This document shows, in pieces, positions 27,303 to 35,864 of a stretch of DNA of 64,000 bases. Under the pieces are notes generated by a model. The model ran no database searches and was not told the DNA's origin. It saw nothing but the letters and a program-made list of their open reading frames with translations. This DNA comes from Castellaniella defragrans_A (GTDB lineage: Bacteria > Pseudomonadota > Gammaproteobacteria > Burkholderiales > Burkholderiaceae_B): assembly GCF_040394755.1 (NCBI RefSeq), contig NZ_JBEBRQ010000001.1. One strand, given 5' to 3'. A program made the position numbers and the translations under genes. The stretch's first letter is position 1. Every line of letters starts with the position of its first letter.

Positions 27303-27361
27303 AGCCGCCCGGAGGGCGGCTGGTCGGGGATATGTCCGCCAGCGCCCGCCGGCGCTGGCGG
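27303..27361 (-). terminator. Two tandem hairpins downstream of the aminotransferase gene
   Basis: Read on the minus strand, the first hairpin has an 11-bp perfect stem (27351-27361 with 27336-27346, 4-nt loop) starting 7 bp after the stop codon. The second has an 8-bp stem (27314-27321 with 27303-27310, 3-nt loop) followed by TTGCCTTTTGC. The second with its T-rich tail is the likelier terminator; the first may stabilise the 3' end. Confidence 0.7.
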
Positions 27362-27368
27362 GACGGCA

Positions 27369-28574
27369 TCAGCCCTTGATGACTTGCGCGATGGCCTTGG
27401 CGACGTAGTCGATATTGCCGCTGTTCAGGGCGGCAACGCAGATGCGACCGCTGCCGACCGCATAGATGCCGAATTCCTCGCGCAGGCGCTCGACCTGGGC
27501 CTTGCTCAGGCCCGAGTACGAGAACATGCCGCGCTGCGTCATGACGAAACTGAAATCCTGGTCGACGCCGGCGGCCTGGATTTTTTCGACCAGTTGGCGG
27601 CGCATGTCGCGGATTCGCTCGCGCATACCGGCGAGCTCGTTCGCCCAGGTCGCGTAGAGCTCGGGCGTATTGAGCACCAGCGACACGATGGCGCCCCCGT
27701 GGGTCGGGGGATTGGAATAGTTGGTGCGGATGACGCGCTTGAGCTGGCTGAGCACGCGGGCGCTTTCGTCGTCGCTGCCGGTCACCAGCGTCAGGGCGCC
27801 GACGCGCTCACCGTACAGGGAAAACGATTTCGAGAAGGACGAGCTGATGAACATGGTCAGCCCCATGTCGGCGAACAGGCGCACCACGCTGGCGTCCTCC
27901 TCGATGCCCGTGCCGAAGCCCTGGTAGGCGATGTCGAGGAAAGGGACGAGCCGGCGGGCCTGGATGGTCTGCGCGATTTGCGCCCATTGCCCGGCGGTGG
28001 GGTCCACGCCGGTGGGGTTGTGGCAGCAGGCGTGCAGCACCACGATCGTGCCTGCCGGCAGGGCCTCGAGCGAGGCAAGCATACCCGCGAAGTTGAGCCC
28101 GTGCGTCGCGGCATCGTAGTAGTCGTAGCTGACGACCGGGAAGCCCGCGGCCTCAAACAGGGCCTGGTGATTGGCCCAGCTCGGGTTGCTGATGGCGACC
28201 TGGGCGTTGGGCAGAAGCAGGCGCAGGAAGTCGGCGCCGACCTTGAGCGCGCCCGTGCCGCCCAGGGTCTGGACGGTCAGGGAGCGGTGTTCGGCCATCA
28301 GCGGCGAATCCTTGCCCAGCAGCAGGGTCTGCGCGCCGGTGTTATAGCCGGGGATCCCGTCGATCGGCAGATAGTTGCGCGGCTCGGCGCGTTCGAACAG
28401 GCGGGTTTCGGCCTGGCGCACGGCATTCAGCAGGGGGATGCGGCCCTGGTCGTCGTAGTACACGCCCACGCCAAGATTGACCTTGGTGTCGCGGGGGTCG
28501 GCCTTGAATTGTTCGTTCAGGCCCAGGATGGGGTCGCGCGGGGCGAGTTCGACGGAAGCGAAAAGGGAGGACAT
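27369..28574 (-). CDS. Aromatic-amino-acid/aspartate aminotransferase (class I, PLP)
   Basis: Transfers amino groups between tyrosine, phenylalanine or aspartate and 2-oxoglutarate. The 401-residue protein follows the TyrB/AspC pattern: MSSLFASVELAPRDPILGLN at the start, LHACCHNPTGVDPTAGQW, FLDIAYQGFGTGIEEDA, the PLP lysine in SSSFSKSFSLYGERVGAL and the substrate arginine region near GSGRICVAALN. The ATG at 28574 is chosen; the frame is open about 67 codons further upstream but those residues are not family-like. TyrB and AspC cannot be separated by eye, so no symbol is given. It stands alone, divergent from uvrB. Confidence 0.92.
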   Translation of the reverse strand: MSSLFASVELAPRDPILGLNEQFKADPRDTKVNLGVGVYYDDQGRIPLLNAVRQAETRLFERAEPRNYLPIDGIPGYNTGAQTLLLGKDSPLMAEHRSLTVQTLGGTGALKVGADFLRLLLPNAQVAISNPSWANHQALFEAAGFPVVSYDYYDAATHGLNFAGMLASLEALPAGTIVVLHACCHNPTGVDPTAGQWAQIAQTIQARRLVPFLDIAYQGFGTGIEEDASVVRLFADMGLTMFISSSFSKSFSLYGERVGALTLVTGSDDESARVLSQLKRVIRTNYSNPPTHGGAIVSLVLNTPELYATWANELAGMRERIRDMRRQLVEKIQAAGVDQDFSFVMTQRGMFSYSGLSKAQVERLREEFGIYAVGSGRICVAALNSGNIDYVAKAIAQVIKG

Positions 28575-28773
28575 GTCGGTTTTGGAGGGAAGGCTAGGGA
28601 AGGGTGTGAAAAGAGGATGGGAAGCCGGTTTTTGTCGCGACAGGCAATGGTGTGATAATAAGGGGTTTCCCGAAGGGGTGTCCAGTTGTTCCCCGGCGAT
28701 TCGGCGGGCCGGCAGCCAGGCCTGAGCCGGTGCGCGGATGCCGGACTTCGGGATGTTTTCACAGGGATCGCCC

Positions 28774-30801
28774 ATGACCCAGGCCGCACCCGGATTCGTC
28801 CGGTTCCCGGACAGTCCGTTCCAGCTCTACCAGCCGTATCCGCCCGCCGGGGATCAGCCGGCCGCGATCGACGCCCTCGAGGAGGGGGTGCGCGACGGCC
28901 TGATGTGCCAGACCCTGCTGGGCGTGACGGGATCGGGCAAGACCTACACCATGGCCAACCTGATTGCCCGCACCGGCCGGCCGGCCATCGTCCTGGCGCC
29001 CAACAAGACCCTGGCGGCCCAGCTGTATTCGGAAATGCGCGAGTTCTTTCCGCGCAACGCCGTGGAATATTTCGTGTCCTACTACGATTACTATCAGCCC
29101 GAGGCCTATGTGCCCTCGCGCGATCTGTTCATCGAAAAGGACTCCTCGATCAATGAGCACATCGAGCAGATGCGCCTGTCGGCGACCAAGAGCCTGCTCG
29201 AGCGCCCCGACACCATCATCGTGGGCACGGTGTCCTGCATCTACGGTATCGGCAATCCCGGGGACTATCATGCGATGGTCCTGACCCTGCGCAAGGGCGA
29301 CCGCATTGCCCGCCAGGAGATCCTCGCCCGGCTGGTGGCGATGCAGTACGAGCGCAACGACGCTGAATTCGCGCGCGGGGTGTTCCGCGCGCGTGGCGAG
29401 GTCATCGATGTGTTTCCAGCCGAGCACGCCGAGCAGGCCTTGCGGATCACGCTGTTCGACGATGAAATCGAATCGCTCGATCTGTTCGATCCGCTCACTG
29501 GAAAGGTCGTGCAGCCGCTGCTGCGTTTCACGATCTTCCCCAGTTCGCACTACGTCACGCCGCGCGAAACGGTGCTGCGGGCCATCGAGACGATCAAGGC
29601 AGAGCTGCGCGAGCGCCTGGATGCGCTCGTGGCCGAGAACAAGCTCGTCGAGGCCCAGCGGCTCGAGCAGCGCACCCGCTTCGATCTCGAGATGTTGCAG
29701 GAACTCGGTTTCTGCAAGGGGATCGAAAACTATTCCCGCCACCTCTCGGGCGCGGCGCCGGGCGAGCCGCCGCCCACGCTGATCGACTATCTGCCGGCCA
29801 ATGCCCTGATGTTCATCGACGAGAGCCACGTGACCATCGGCCAGTTGGGCGGCATGTACCGGGGCGACCGTTCCCGCAAGGAAACGCTGGTGCAGTTCGG
29901 ATTTCGCCTGCCTTCGGCGCTGGACAACCGGCCGCTGCGCCTCGAGGAGTTCGAGGCGCGCATGCCGCAGTGCGTGTTCGTGTCGGCGACGCCGGGGGCC
30001 TACGAGGCTGAACATGCCGATCAGGTGGTCGAACAACTGGTGCGGCCCACCGGACTGGTGGACCCCGAGGTGGATCTGCGCCCGGCCGTCACCCAGGTCG
30101 ACGATCTGCTGGGCGAGGCCAAGCTGCGGGTGGCCCGCCACGAGCGCGTCCTGGTGACGACCCTGACCAAGCGCATGGCCGAGGACCTGACCGAGTATCT
30201 CGGCGAAAACGGCCTCAAGGTCCGCTACCTGCATTCCGACATCGATACGGTCGAGCGCGTCGAGATTATCCGCGACCTGCGCCTGGGCGCTTTCGACGTG
30301 CTGGTGGGTATCAACCTGCTGCGCGAGGGGCTGGACATCCCCGAGGTTTCACTGGTGGCCATCCTGGATGCCGATAAAGAGGGCTTCCTGCGTTCCGAGC
30401 GCAGTCTGATCCAGACCATGGGCCGGGCGGCGCGCAATCTCAATGGCCGGGCGATCCTGTATGCTGACCGGGTCACGGATTCGATGCGCCGCGCCATGGA
30501 GGAAACCCGCCGCCGCCGCGAACGGCAGCTCGCCTTCAATGAGGAACACGGCATTACCGCGCGCGGCGTCAGCAAGGCGGTGCGCGATCTGATCGACGGG
30601 GTTTCGGTCGCGGCTCCCGGACGCCAGACCGTCACCGCATCGTACGATGCAGCCGCCTTGCGCGACGAAAAAGCCCTGGCGCGCGAAATCCGCCGCCTCG
30701 AGGAAAAGATGCTGGATCATGCCCGCAACCTCGAGTTCGAGCAGGCTGCCGCCGCTCGCGATGCCTTGAGGGCGCTCAAGGACCAGGCCTTGCTGTCCTA
30801 G
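28774..30801 (+). CDS. uvrB: Excinuclease ABC subunit B
   Basis: Damage-verifying helicase-like subunit of nucleotide excision repair. The 675-residue protein has Walker A LLGVTGSGKTYTMANL, the UvrB beta-hairpin FVSYYDYYQPEAYVPS, FIDESHVTIGQLGGMY as motif II, VGINLLREGLDIPEVSLVAI, and the QTMGRAARN motif. A C-terminal UVR coiled-coil (LARAIRRLEE-like; LEEKMLDHARNLEFEQAAAARD) recruits UvrC. The ATG at 28774 has AGGGA about 6 bp upstream and is preferred over an ATG at 28738. No LexA box was found in the 28575-28773 gap. Confidence 0.97.
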   Translation: MTQAAPGFVRFPDSPFQLYQPYPPAGDQPAAIDALEEGVRDGLMCQTLLGVTGSGKTYTMANLIARTGRPAIVLAPNKTLAAQLYSEMREFFPRNAVEYFVSYYDYYQPEAYVPSRDLFIEKDSSINEHIEQMRLSATKSLLERPDTIIVGTVSCIYGIGNPGDYHAMVLTLRKGDRIARQEILARLVAMQYERNDAEFARGVFRARGEVIDVFPAEHAEQALRITLFDDEIESLDLFDPLTGKVVQPLLRFTIFPSSHYVTPRETVLRAIETIKAELRERLDALVAENKLVEAQRLEQRTRFDLEMLQELGFCKGIENYSRHLSGAAPGEPPPTLIDYLPANALMFIDESHVTIGQLGGMYRGDRSRKETLVQFGFRLPSALDNRPLRLEEFEARMPQCVFVSATPGAYEAEHADQVVEQLVRPTGLVDPEVDLRPAVTQVDDLLGEAKLRVARHERVLVTTLTKRMAEDLTEYLGENGLKVRYLHSDIDTVERVEIIRDLRLGAFDVLVGINLLREGLDIPEVSLVAILDADKEGFLRSERSLIQTMGRAARNLNGRAILYADRVTDSMRRAMEETRRRRERQLAFNEEHGITARGVSKAVRDLIDGVSVAAPGRQTVTASYDAAALRDEKALAREIRRLEEKMLDHARNLEFEQAAAARDALRALKDQALLS

Positions 30802-30999
30802 TGCCGTGTCCGGCGTCCCGGGTGTGAGGAAAACCCGACGGTCGGCATCCCGCCTGGACATTTCGGCAGATCTGGCGCGGTATCCGGCCTGACGGCAAAA
30901 GCGGGATTTCTCTTTACCTTGAAAAGAGAGCATTACGCTATGAGAACCCTCTGAAATTACTTGCTAATTTCCGGGTTTTCCCGCACACTTTCATCTATC

Positions 31000-31488
31000 A
31001 TGAATAAAGTACTTTTTGTCTGTACGGGCAACATCTGCCGTTCCCCTAGCGCGCAAGGCGTCTTTCAACACATGATCGACGAGGCGGGCCTGGCGGATGT
31101 GGTTGGTGTCGATTCCGCAGCCACACACAATTTTCACGTCGGCGAGGCCCCCGATCCCCGGGCTCAGGCCGCGGCGCACAAGCGCGGCTACGACCTGTCC
31201 ACCCATGTCAGCCGCCAGATCACCGCGCAGGATTTCCGCGAGTTCGATCTGATCCTCGTCATGGATTGGGAAAACCTGTCCGCCCTGCAGCAGCAGTGCC
31301 CCAAAGTCTATCAGCACAAACTGATGCTGCTGATGCGCTTCTCCAACGAATACGAGGAAGCCACCGTGCCCGACCCCTACTATGGCGGTCCCGAGGGCTT
31401 CAACAAGGTGCTCGACTACATCGAGGATGCCTGTCAAGGCGTGCTCGAGCTGGTGCGCAAGCGCGTGCTGCAGTACCAGGCCGCCTGA
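31000..31488 (+). CDS. Low-molecular-weight protein-tyrosine phosphatase
   Basis: Small cytoplasmic phosphatase, 162 residues, with the P-loop VLFVCTGNICRSPSAQGVF (catalytic Cys and Arg in CTGNICRS) at the N-terminus and the general-acid Asp in VPDPYYGGPEGFNKVLDYIEDA. The length is typical. In proteobacteria such enzymes act on tyrosine kinases of exopolysaccharide export or on arsenate; no such partner is next to it here. The 198-bp gap after uvrB holds an AT-rich patch but no clear promoter. Confidence 0.93.
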   Translation: MNKVLFVCTGNICRSPSAQGVFQHMIDEAGLADVVGVDSAATHNFHVGEAPDPRAQAAAHKRGYDLSTHVSRQITAQDFREFDLILVMDWENLSALQQQCPKVYQHKLMLLMRFSNEYEEATVPDPYYGGPEGFNKVLDYIEDACQGVLELVRKRVLQYQAA

Positions 31489-31505
31489 GCCGAGGCTGGG
31501 TCCGG

Positions 31506-31525
31506 ACGCCCCGCAAGGGGCGTTT
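31506..31525 (+). terminator. Candidate terminator after the phosphatase gene
   Basis: ACGCCCC (31506-31512) pairs with GGGGCGT (31517-31523) around a GCAA tetraloop, 17 bp after the stop codon. Only three T residues follow, so termination may be partial. Confidence 0.55.
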
Positions 31526-31619
31526 GGCGTTTCAGGCATCCCGCTTTCGCCGCGCGGGCAGTCGCAGTATTTCGGGTCAAATCAAAAATTTAATGAATTT
31601 TGATAGTCATCGAGCCTTA

Positions 31620-31644
31620 AAAGTCGAGTATTTTAGTCGGGTAA
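31620..31644 (+). promoter_or_regulatory. IscR type-1 binding site, distal
   Basis: The 25-bp site has GTCGAGT and TTTTAGTCGGG in the consensus positions of the type-1 box ATASYYGACTRWWWYAGTCRRSTAT; I count 22 of 25 matches. The proximal site starts exactly 31 bp further on, i.e. on the same face of the helix. Confidence 0.7.
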
Positions 31645-31650
31645 ATGGTT

Positions 31651-31675
31651 ATACTTGACTGGAATAGTCGGATAC
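31651..31675 (+). promoter_or_regulatory. IscR type-1 binding site, proximal
   Basis: ATACTTGACTGGAATAGTCG (31651-31670), continuing with GATAC, closely matches the 25-bp type-1 IscR consensus with its GACT and AGTC half sites. It ends 43 bp before the iscR start codon. [2Fe-2S]-IscR bound here would repress the operon when clusters are plentiful. Confidence 0.82.
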
Positions 31676-31718
31676 AGTCGGCTAGCTTGTTTTTACTTAT
31701 TCCAGCAAGGAACTCACC

Positions 31719-32231
31719 ATGCGTTTGACAACCAAAGGGCGTTTCGCGGTCACTGCCATGATCGATCTGGCCCTGCGCCAGCACAGCGGTCCCGTGACAT
31801 TGGCCGCGATCAGTGAGCGCCAGAACATTTCTCTGTCCTATCTCGAACAGCTGTTCGGTAAACTGCGGCGCCATGAACTCGTCGAAAGCATCCGCGGGCC
31901 GGGCGGTGGCTATACGCTTGCGCGCGCGGCGCGCCACATGACCGTGGCCGACATTATTTTCGCGGTCGACGAGCCCCTGGACGCCACCAGCTGCGGCGGC
32001 AAGGAAAACTGCAATATCGGGCGCAATGGCGGCACTGGCAAGTGCATGACCCATGATCTGTGGGCCACGCTTAGTCGTAAAATGGTCGAGTATCTGGATT
32101 CCGTGTCGCTGCAGGATCTGGTTGATCAGCAGCGCATGCGCCAGTTGCACGACGCCAGCCAGGCGCGTTCGATCTCGATCACGCCGGTGGCCGCCGATAT
32201 TTTCCCGCGAGATGCCGCCGTCTCGGCATGA
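31719..32231 (+). CDS. iscR: Fe-S cluster assembly transcriptional regulator IscR
   Basis: Rrf2-family winged-helix repressor that senses [2Fe-2S] cluster supply. The 170-residue protein has MRLTTKGRFAVTAMIDLALR, a helix-turn-helix region (TLAAISERQNISLSYLEQLF), RGPGGGYTLAR in the wing, and the cluster ligands in SCGGKENCNIG and GKCMTHDLW (three Cys plus a nearby His). It is the first gene of iscR-iscS-iscU-iscA, and the two IscR boxes ahead indicate autoregulation. Confidence 0.96.
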   Translation: MRLTTKGRFAVTAMIDLALRQHSGPVTLAAISERQNISLSYLEQLFGKLRRHELVESIRGPGGGYTLARAARHMTVADIIFAVDEPLDATSCGGKENCNIGRNGGTGKCMTHDLWATLSRKMVEYLDSVSLQDLVDQQRMRQLHDASQARSISITPVAADIFPRDAAVSA

Positions 32232-32243
32232 CCCGGAGCCCCA

Positions 32244-33467
32244 ATGGCCGCCAGCCTTCCTGTTTACCTGGACTATTCCGCAACCACCCCTGTCGATGAA
32301 CGGGTGCTGCGGGCGATGTTGCCGTGGCTGAGCGAACGTTTCGGCAACCCCGCCTCGAGTAGCCATGCATACGGCTGGGATGCCGAGGATGCCGTCGAGC
32401 GCGCGCGCGCGCAGGTGGCCGCCCTGGCGGGTGCCGATCCGCGCGAGATCATCTGGACCTCCGGCGCCACCGAGTCCAACAATCTCGCCATCAAGGGCGT
32501 GGCTGAATTTCATGCCGGCCGGGGGCGGCATATCGTCACGGTCGCCACCGAGCACAAGGCGGTACTCGATCCCTGTCATGAGCTCCAGCGTCAGGGTTTC
32601 GAGATCACGGTCCTGCCGGTGGCCGCCGACGGTCTGCTCGACCCGGAGGTTCTGCGCGCGGCCCTGCGCCCGGATACGATCCTGGCCTCGGTCATGCTGG
32701 TCAACAACGAGATCGGCGTGGTGCAGGACATCGCCGCCCTGGCGGCGGTCTGCCATGAGCGCGGCGTGCTGTTCCATTCCGACGCGGCCCAGGCGGTTGG
32801 CAAGGTGGCCATCGACGTGCGCGCCATGGATGTGGACCTGATGTCCTTCTCGGCGCACAAGTCTTATGGCCCCAAAGGTGTGGGCGCGCTCTACGTGCGT
32901 CGCGCGCCGCGCGTGCGGCTGACGGCGCAGATGCATGGCGGCGGCCACGAGCGCGGCTTGCGCTCCGGGACGCTGCCCACGCACCAGATTGTCGGCATGG
33001 GCGAGGCCTATGCCTTGGCCGCCCAGGAGTTTTCGATCGAGATTCCCCGTATTCGTGCCCTGCGTGACCGCCTGTGGGCGGGCCTGCGCGATATTCCCGA
33101 TCTCATCCTCAACGGCAGCATGGATCGCCGCGTGGTCCACAATCTGAACATCAGCGTCGCGCACATCGAGGGCGAGGCGCTGATGATGGCCTTGCCGGAG
33201 CTCGCGGTTTCCAGCGGCTCGGCTTGCACGTCGGCCAGCCTCGAGCCATCCCATGTGCTGCGCGCGCTGGGCCGCAGCGATCCGCTGGCGCACAGTTCGC
33301 TGCGCCTGACCCTGGGCCGCTATACCACCGAGGCCGAGATCGACCGGGCCATCGAGGCGCTGCGGACCCAGATCGAGCGACTGCGGCGGATATCCCCTCT
33401 GTGGGAAATGCGCGAGCAGGGCCATGACACCGAGGCATTCGCCTGGGCGGGGCAGGGGGAATCCTGA
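32244..33467 (+). CDS. iscS: Cysteine desulfurase IscS
   Basis: PLP enzyme that takes sulfur from cysteine and hands it to IscU and other acceptors. The 407-residue protein has YLDYSATTPVDERV at the start, TSGATESNNLAIKG, the PLP lysine in SFSAHKSYGPKGVGAL, and the persulfide-bearing cysteine in VSSGSACTSASLEPSHVLRA. All catalytic residues appear intact. It lies 12 bp after iscR and overlaps iscU by one base (TGATG), so the two products are made together. Confidence 0.96.
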   Translation: MAASLPVYLDYSATTPVDERVLRAMLPWLSERFGNPASSSHAYGWDAEDAVERARAQVAALAGADPREIIWTSGATESNNLAIKGVAEFHAGRGRHIVTVATEHKAVLDPCHELQRQGFEITVLPVAADGLLDPEVLRAALRPDTILASVMLVNNEIGVVQDIAALAAVCHERGVLFHSDAAQAVGKVAIDVRAMDVDLMSFSAHKSYGPKGVGALYVRRAPRVRLTAQMHGGGHERGLRSGTLPTHQIVGMGEAYALAAQEFSIEIPRIRALRDRLWAGLRDIPDLILNGSMDRRVVHNLNISVAHIEGEALMMALPELAVSSGSACTSASLEPSHVLRALGRSDPLAHSSLRLTLGRYTTEAEIDRAIEALRTQIERLRRISPLWEMREQGHDTEAFAWAGQGES

Positions 33468-33853
33468 TGGCCGCGCGTGGATATGGACGGCAGGTTCTGG
33501 ACCACTACCAGAACCCGCGCAATGTCGGTTCCTTCGATCCCCTGGATGCGAGTGTCGGCACCGCGCTGGTGGGTTCGCCCGAGCTGGGCGAGGTCCTCAA
33601 GCTGCAGATCCGCCTGCAGGGCGCTACGATAAAGGATGCATGCTTTCGGGCGTTCGGCTGCGGGTCGGCGATCGCGGCGGGTTCGCTGGCAACGGTCTGG
33701 CTCAAGGGCAGGTCCCTCGATGAGGCGCTGACCATCCAGAGCCAGGATTTCGTCCGGGAGCTCGAATTACCGCCGGTCAAGGCGCACTGTGCGATGCTGG
33801 CCGAGGATGCCATCCGCGCCGCCGTGGCCGACTATACCCAGAAACAGAGGTAA
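33467..33853 (+). CDS. iscU: IscU-like Fe-S scaffold protein lacking the first ligand cysteine
   Basis: IscU normally builds [2Fe-2S] and [4Fe-4S] clusters on three cysteines. This 128-residue protein keeps YGRQVLDHYQNPRNVGSFD, FGCGSAIAAGSL (Cys65, equivalent to E. coli Cys63), the LPPVK HscA-recognition motif, and AHCAMLAEDAI (His107 and Cys108, for His105 and Cys106). The canonical GAPACGD segment with Cys37 and Asp39 reads GSPELGE here, so the cysteine is Leu40 and the aspartate Glu42. An extra Cys59 lies nearby. Its position between iscS and iscA makes the family clear; whether it still assembles clusters is open. Confidence 0.9.
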   Translation: MAARGYGRQVLDHYQNPRNVGSFDPLDASVGTALVGSPELGEVLKLQIRLQGATIKDACFRAFGCGSAIAAGSLATVWLKGRSLDEALTIQSQDFVRELELPPVKAHCAMLAEDAIRAAVADYTQKQR

Positions 33854-33856
33854 ATC

Positions 33857-34180
33857 ATGGGAATCATTCTGACTGAACAAGCCGCGCGGCATATCCAGCG
33901 CCACCTCGAAAAACGTGGCAAGGGCCTGGGCCTGCGCCTGGGCGTCAAGCCCTCCGGGTGCTCGGGCATGTCCTATCATCTGGAATACGTGGACGAGGCG
34001 GCCGCCGACGACCGCCTGTTCGAGCAGTTCGGCGCCCGCGTCTACGTGGACCCCCAGAGCCTGCCCTTTTTAGAGGGCACCGAGCTCGACTATGCCCGCG
34101 AGGGGCTGAACGAAGGCTTTCGCTTCAATAATCCCAACGAAAAGGCGGCCTGCGGCTGCGGGGAATCGTTCTCGGTCTGA
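33857..34180 (+). CDS. iscA: Iron-sulfur cluster assembly protein IscA
   Basis: A-type carrier that passes clusters to apo-proteins. The 107-residue protein carries the three conserved cysteines: one in KPSGCSGMSYHLEYVD and two in the C-terminal CGCGESF. It starts 3 bp after iscU and ends the operon: a strong terminator follows and the next gene (lysS) faces it. The hscB, hscA and fdx genes that usually come next are absent here. Confidence 0.95.
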   Translation: MGIILTEQAARHIQRHLEKRGKGLGLRLGVKPSGCSGMSYHLEYVDEAAADDRLFEQFGARVYVDPQSLPFLEGTELDYAREGLNEGFRFNNPNEKAACGCGESFSV

Positions 34181-34195
34181 ACCGGGGCTGATGAA

Positions 34196-34222
34196 AACGC
34201 CCGCCGGAACCCGGCGGGCGTT
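34196..34222. terminator. Bidirectional terminator between iscA and lysS
   Basis: A perfect 12-bp stem (34196-34207 with 34211-34222) with a 3-nt loop stands 15 bp after the iscA stop and 32 bp after the lysS stop on the other strand. On the minus strand it is followed by TTTTC, so it probably ends lysS as well as the isc operon. Confidence 0.85.
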
Positions 34223-34254
34223 CATGTAAAGAGCCAAGCGGCCGGATGTGATGC

Positions 34255-35775
34255 TCAATCCTCGGGCCGCAGGTGCGGGAACAGGATCACATCGCGGATG
34301 TTGGGGCTGTCGGTCAGCATCATGACCAGGCGGTCGATGCCGATGCCGCAGCCGCCCGTGGGCGGCATGCCATATTCCAGGGCCCGCACGTAGTCCGCGT
34401 CGTAATACATGGCCTCCTCGTCGCCGGCGTCCTTGGCGGCGACCTGGGCCATGAAGCGCGCGGCCTGGTCCTCGGGGTCGTTGAGCTCGGAAAAACCATT
34501 GGCGATCTCGCGGCCGCAGGCGAACAGCTCGAAGCGTTCGGTGATGCCCTGGCGCGTGTCCGAGGCGCGCGCCAGCGGCGAGACCTCGACCGGGTAATCG
34601 ATGATGAACGTGGGGTGCCAGAGTTCGGCCTCGGCGGTTTCCTCGAACAGCGCGAGTTGCAGAGCGCCCAGACCGGCCTGGGCCAGGACCGGGCCGTCGA
34701 CGTCGGCGCCCAGGCGCCGCAGTTCGGTGCGCAGGAAGGCGGCATCCTCGAGCTGCGCGGGCCGGTAGGCGGGGGCGTATTTGAGGATGGCCTCGACGAT
34801 GGTCAGCCGGTCGAACGCCCGCCCCAGATCCAGGGGCCGGCCCTGGTAGTTCAGCAGGGTCGTGCCGCAATTGCGATCGGCGGTTTCGCGGATCAGCTCC
34901 TCGGTGTAGTCCATCAGCCAGCGGTAGTCCGTGTAGGCCGCGTAGAACTCCATCATGGTGAACTCGGGGTTGTGGCGCGGGCTGACCCCCTCGTTGCGGA
35001 AATTCCGGTTGATCTCGAAGACGCGCTCGAAGCCGCCCACGACGAGGCGCTTGAGGTAGAGCTCGGGCGCGATGCGCAGGTACATGTCCATGTCGAGCGC
35101 GTTGTGGTGCGTGATGAAGGGCTTGGCCGCCGCACCGCCGGGGATGGGGTGCAGCATCGGGGTTTCGACCTCGAGGAAGTCCGCGCCCAGCATGATCTCG
35201 CGGATGGTGTTGATGATCCGGCTGCGGGCGAGAAAAGTCCGGCGGGTTTCCGGTGTCATGATCAGGTCGACGTAGCGCTGGCGGTAGCGCAGTTCCTGGT
35301 CGGAGACGCCGTGGAACTTGTCGGGCAGCGGCCGCAGGGACTTGGCCAGCAGGCGCAGGGCGGTCACGTGGATCGACAGCTCGCCCTTGCGCGTCTTGAA
35401 GACGCGGCCTTCGGCGCCGATGATGTCGCCGATGTCCCAGGACTTGAATGCGGCATAGGTCTCGTCGCCCAGCACGCCCCGGTCCAGGTAGAGCTGGATG
35501 CGGCCGGTGCCGTCCTGCAGGGTGGCGAAGCTGGCCTTGCCCATGACACGCTTGAGCATGATGCGCCCGGCCAGGCGTGCCGTGCGGCCCAGGGCTTGCA
35601 AGGCGTCCTCGTCCAGGGCGCCGCAATCCTCATGCAGCGTCGCGGCATGGGAGTCGGGGCGGAAATCGTTGGGATAGGCCTGCCCGGATTCGCGCTGCCT
35701 GTCGAGCTTGGCGCGGCGCTCGGCGATCAGGCGGTTTTCGTCGGGAACTGCGGTTTCGGTGTGCGGAGCGCTCAT
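34255..35775 (-). CDS. lysS: Lysyl-tRNA synthetase (class II)
   Basis: Charges tRNA-Lys. The 506-residue protein has the N-terminal OB-fold anticodon-binding domain (LAGRIMLKRVMGKASFATLQ). The class II motifs are present: motif 1 around FLEVETPMLHPIPGGAAAKP, motif 2 FERVFEINRNFRNEGVSPRH with the conserved FRNE, and motif 3 GCGIGIDRLVMMLTD. The ATG at 35775 (MSAPHTETAVPDENRLIAER) is preferred to further in-frame upstream residues, which are low-complexity. It follows prfB by 89 bp on the same strand, the common prfB-lysS order. Confidence 0.96.
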   Translation of the reverse strand: MSAPHTETAVPDENRLIAERRAKLDRQRESGQAYPNDFRPDSHAATLHEDCGALDEDALQALGRTARLAGRIMLKRVMGKASFATLQDGTGRIQLYLDRGVLGDETYAAFKSWDIGDIIGAEGRVFKTRKGELSIHVTALRLLAKSLRPLPDKFHGVSDQELRYRQRYVDLIMTPETRRTFLARSRIINTIREIMLGADFLEVETPMLHPIPGGAAAKPFITHHNALDMDMYLRIAPELYLKRLVVGGFERVFEINRNFRNEGVSPRHNPEFTMMEFYAAYTDYRWLMDYTEELIRETADRNCGTTLLNYQGRPLDLGRAFDRLTIVEAILKYAPAYRPAQLEDAAFLRTELRRLGADVDGPVLAQAGLGALQLALFEETAEAELWHPTFIIDYPVEVSPLARASDTRQGITERFELFACGREIANGFSELNDPEDQAARFMAQVAAKDAGDEEAMYYDADYVRALEYGMPPTGGCGIGIDRLVMMLTDSPNIRDVILFPHLRPED

Positions 35776-35864
35776 GGCTGATGGGTGCGTCGTGCTTGGG
35801 GATGGGAATCGTCTCGTGCAGGGCAAAAGGTGCCGCGTCCCGGCGTGCGCCGGGCGCGTGGCCA

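Noticed and set aside
30918..30945. CTTGAAA in the uvrB-phosphatase gap as a second heat-shock promoter
   Set aside because: No CCCCAT-like -10 lies 13-17 bp downstream, and the downstream gene is not a heat-shock gene.
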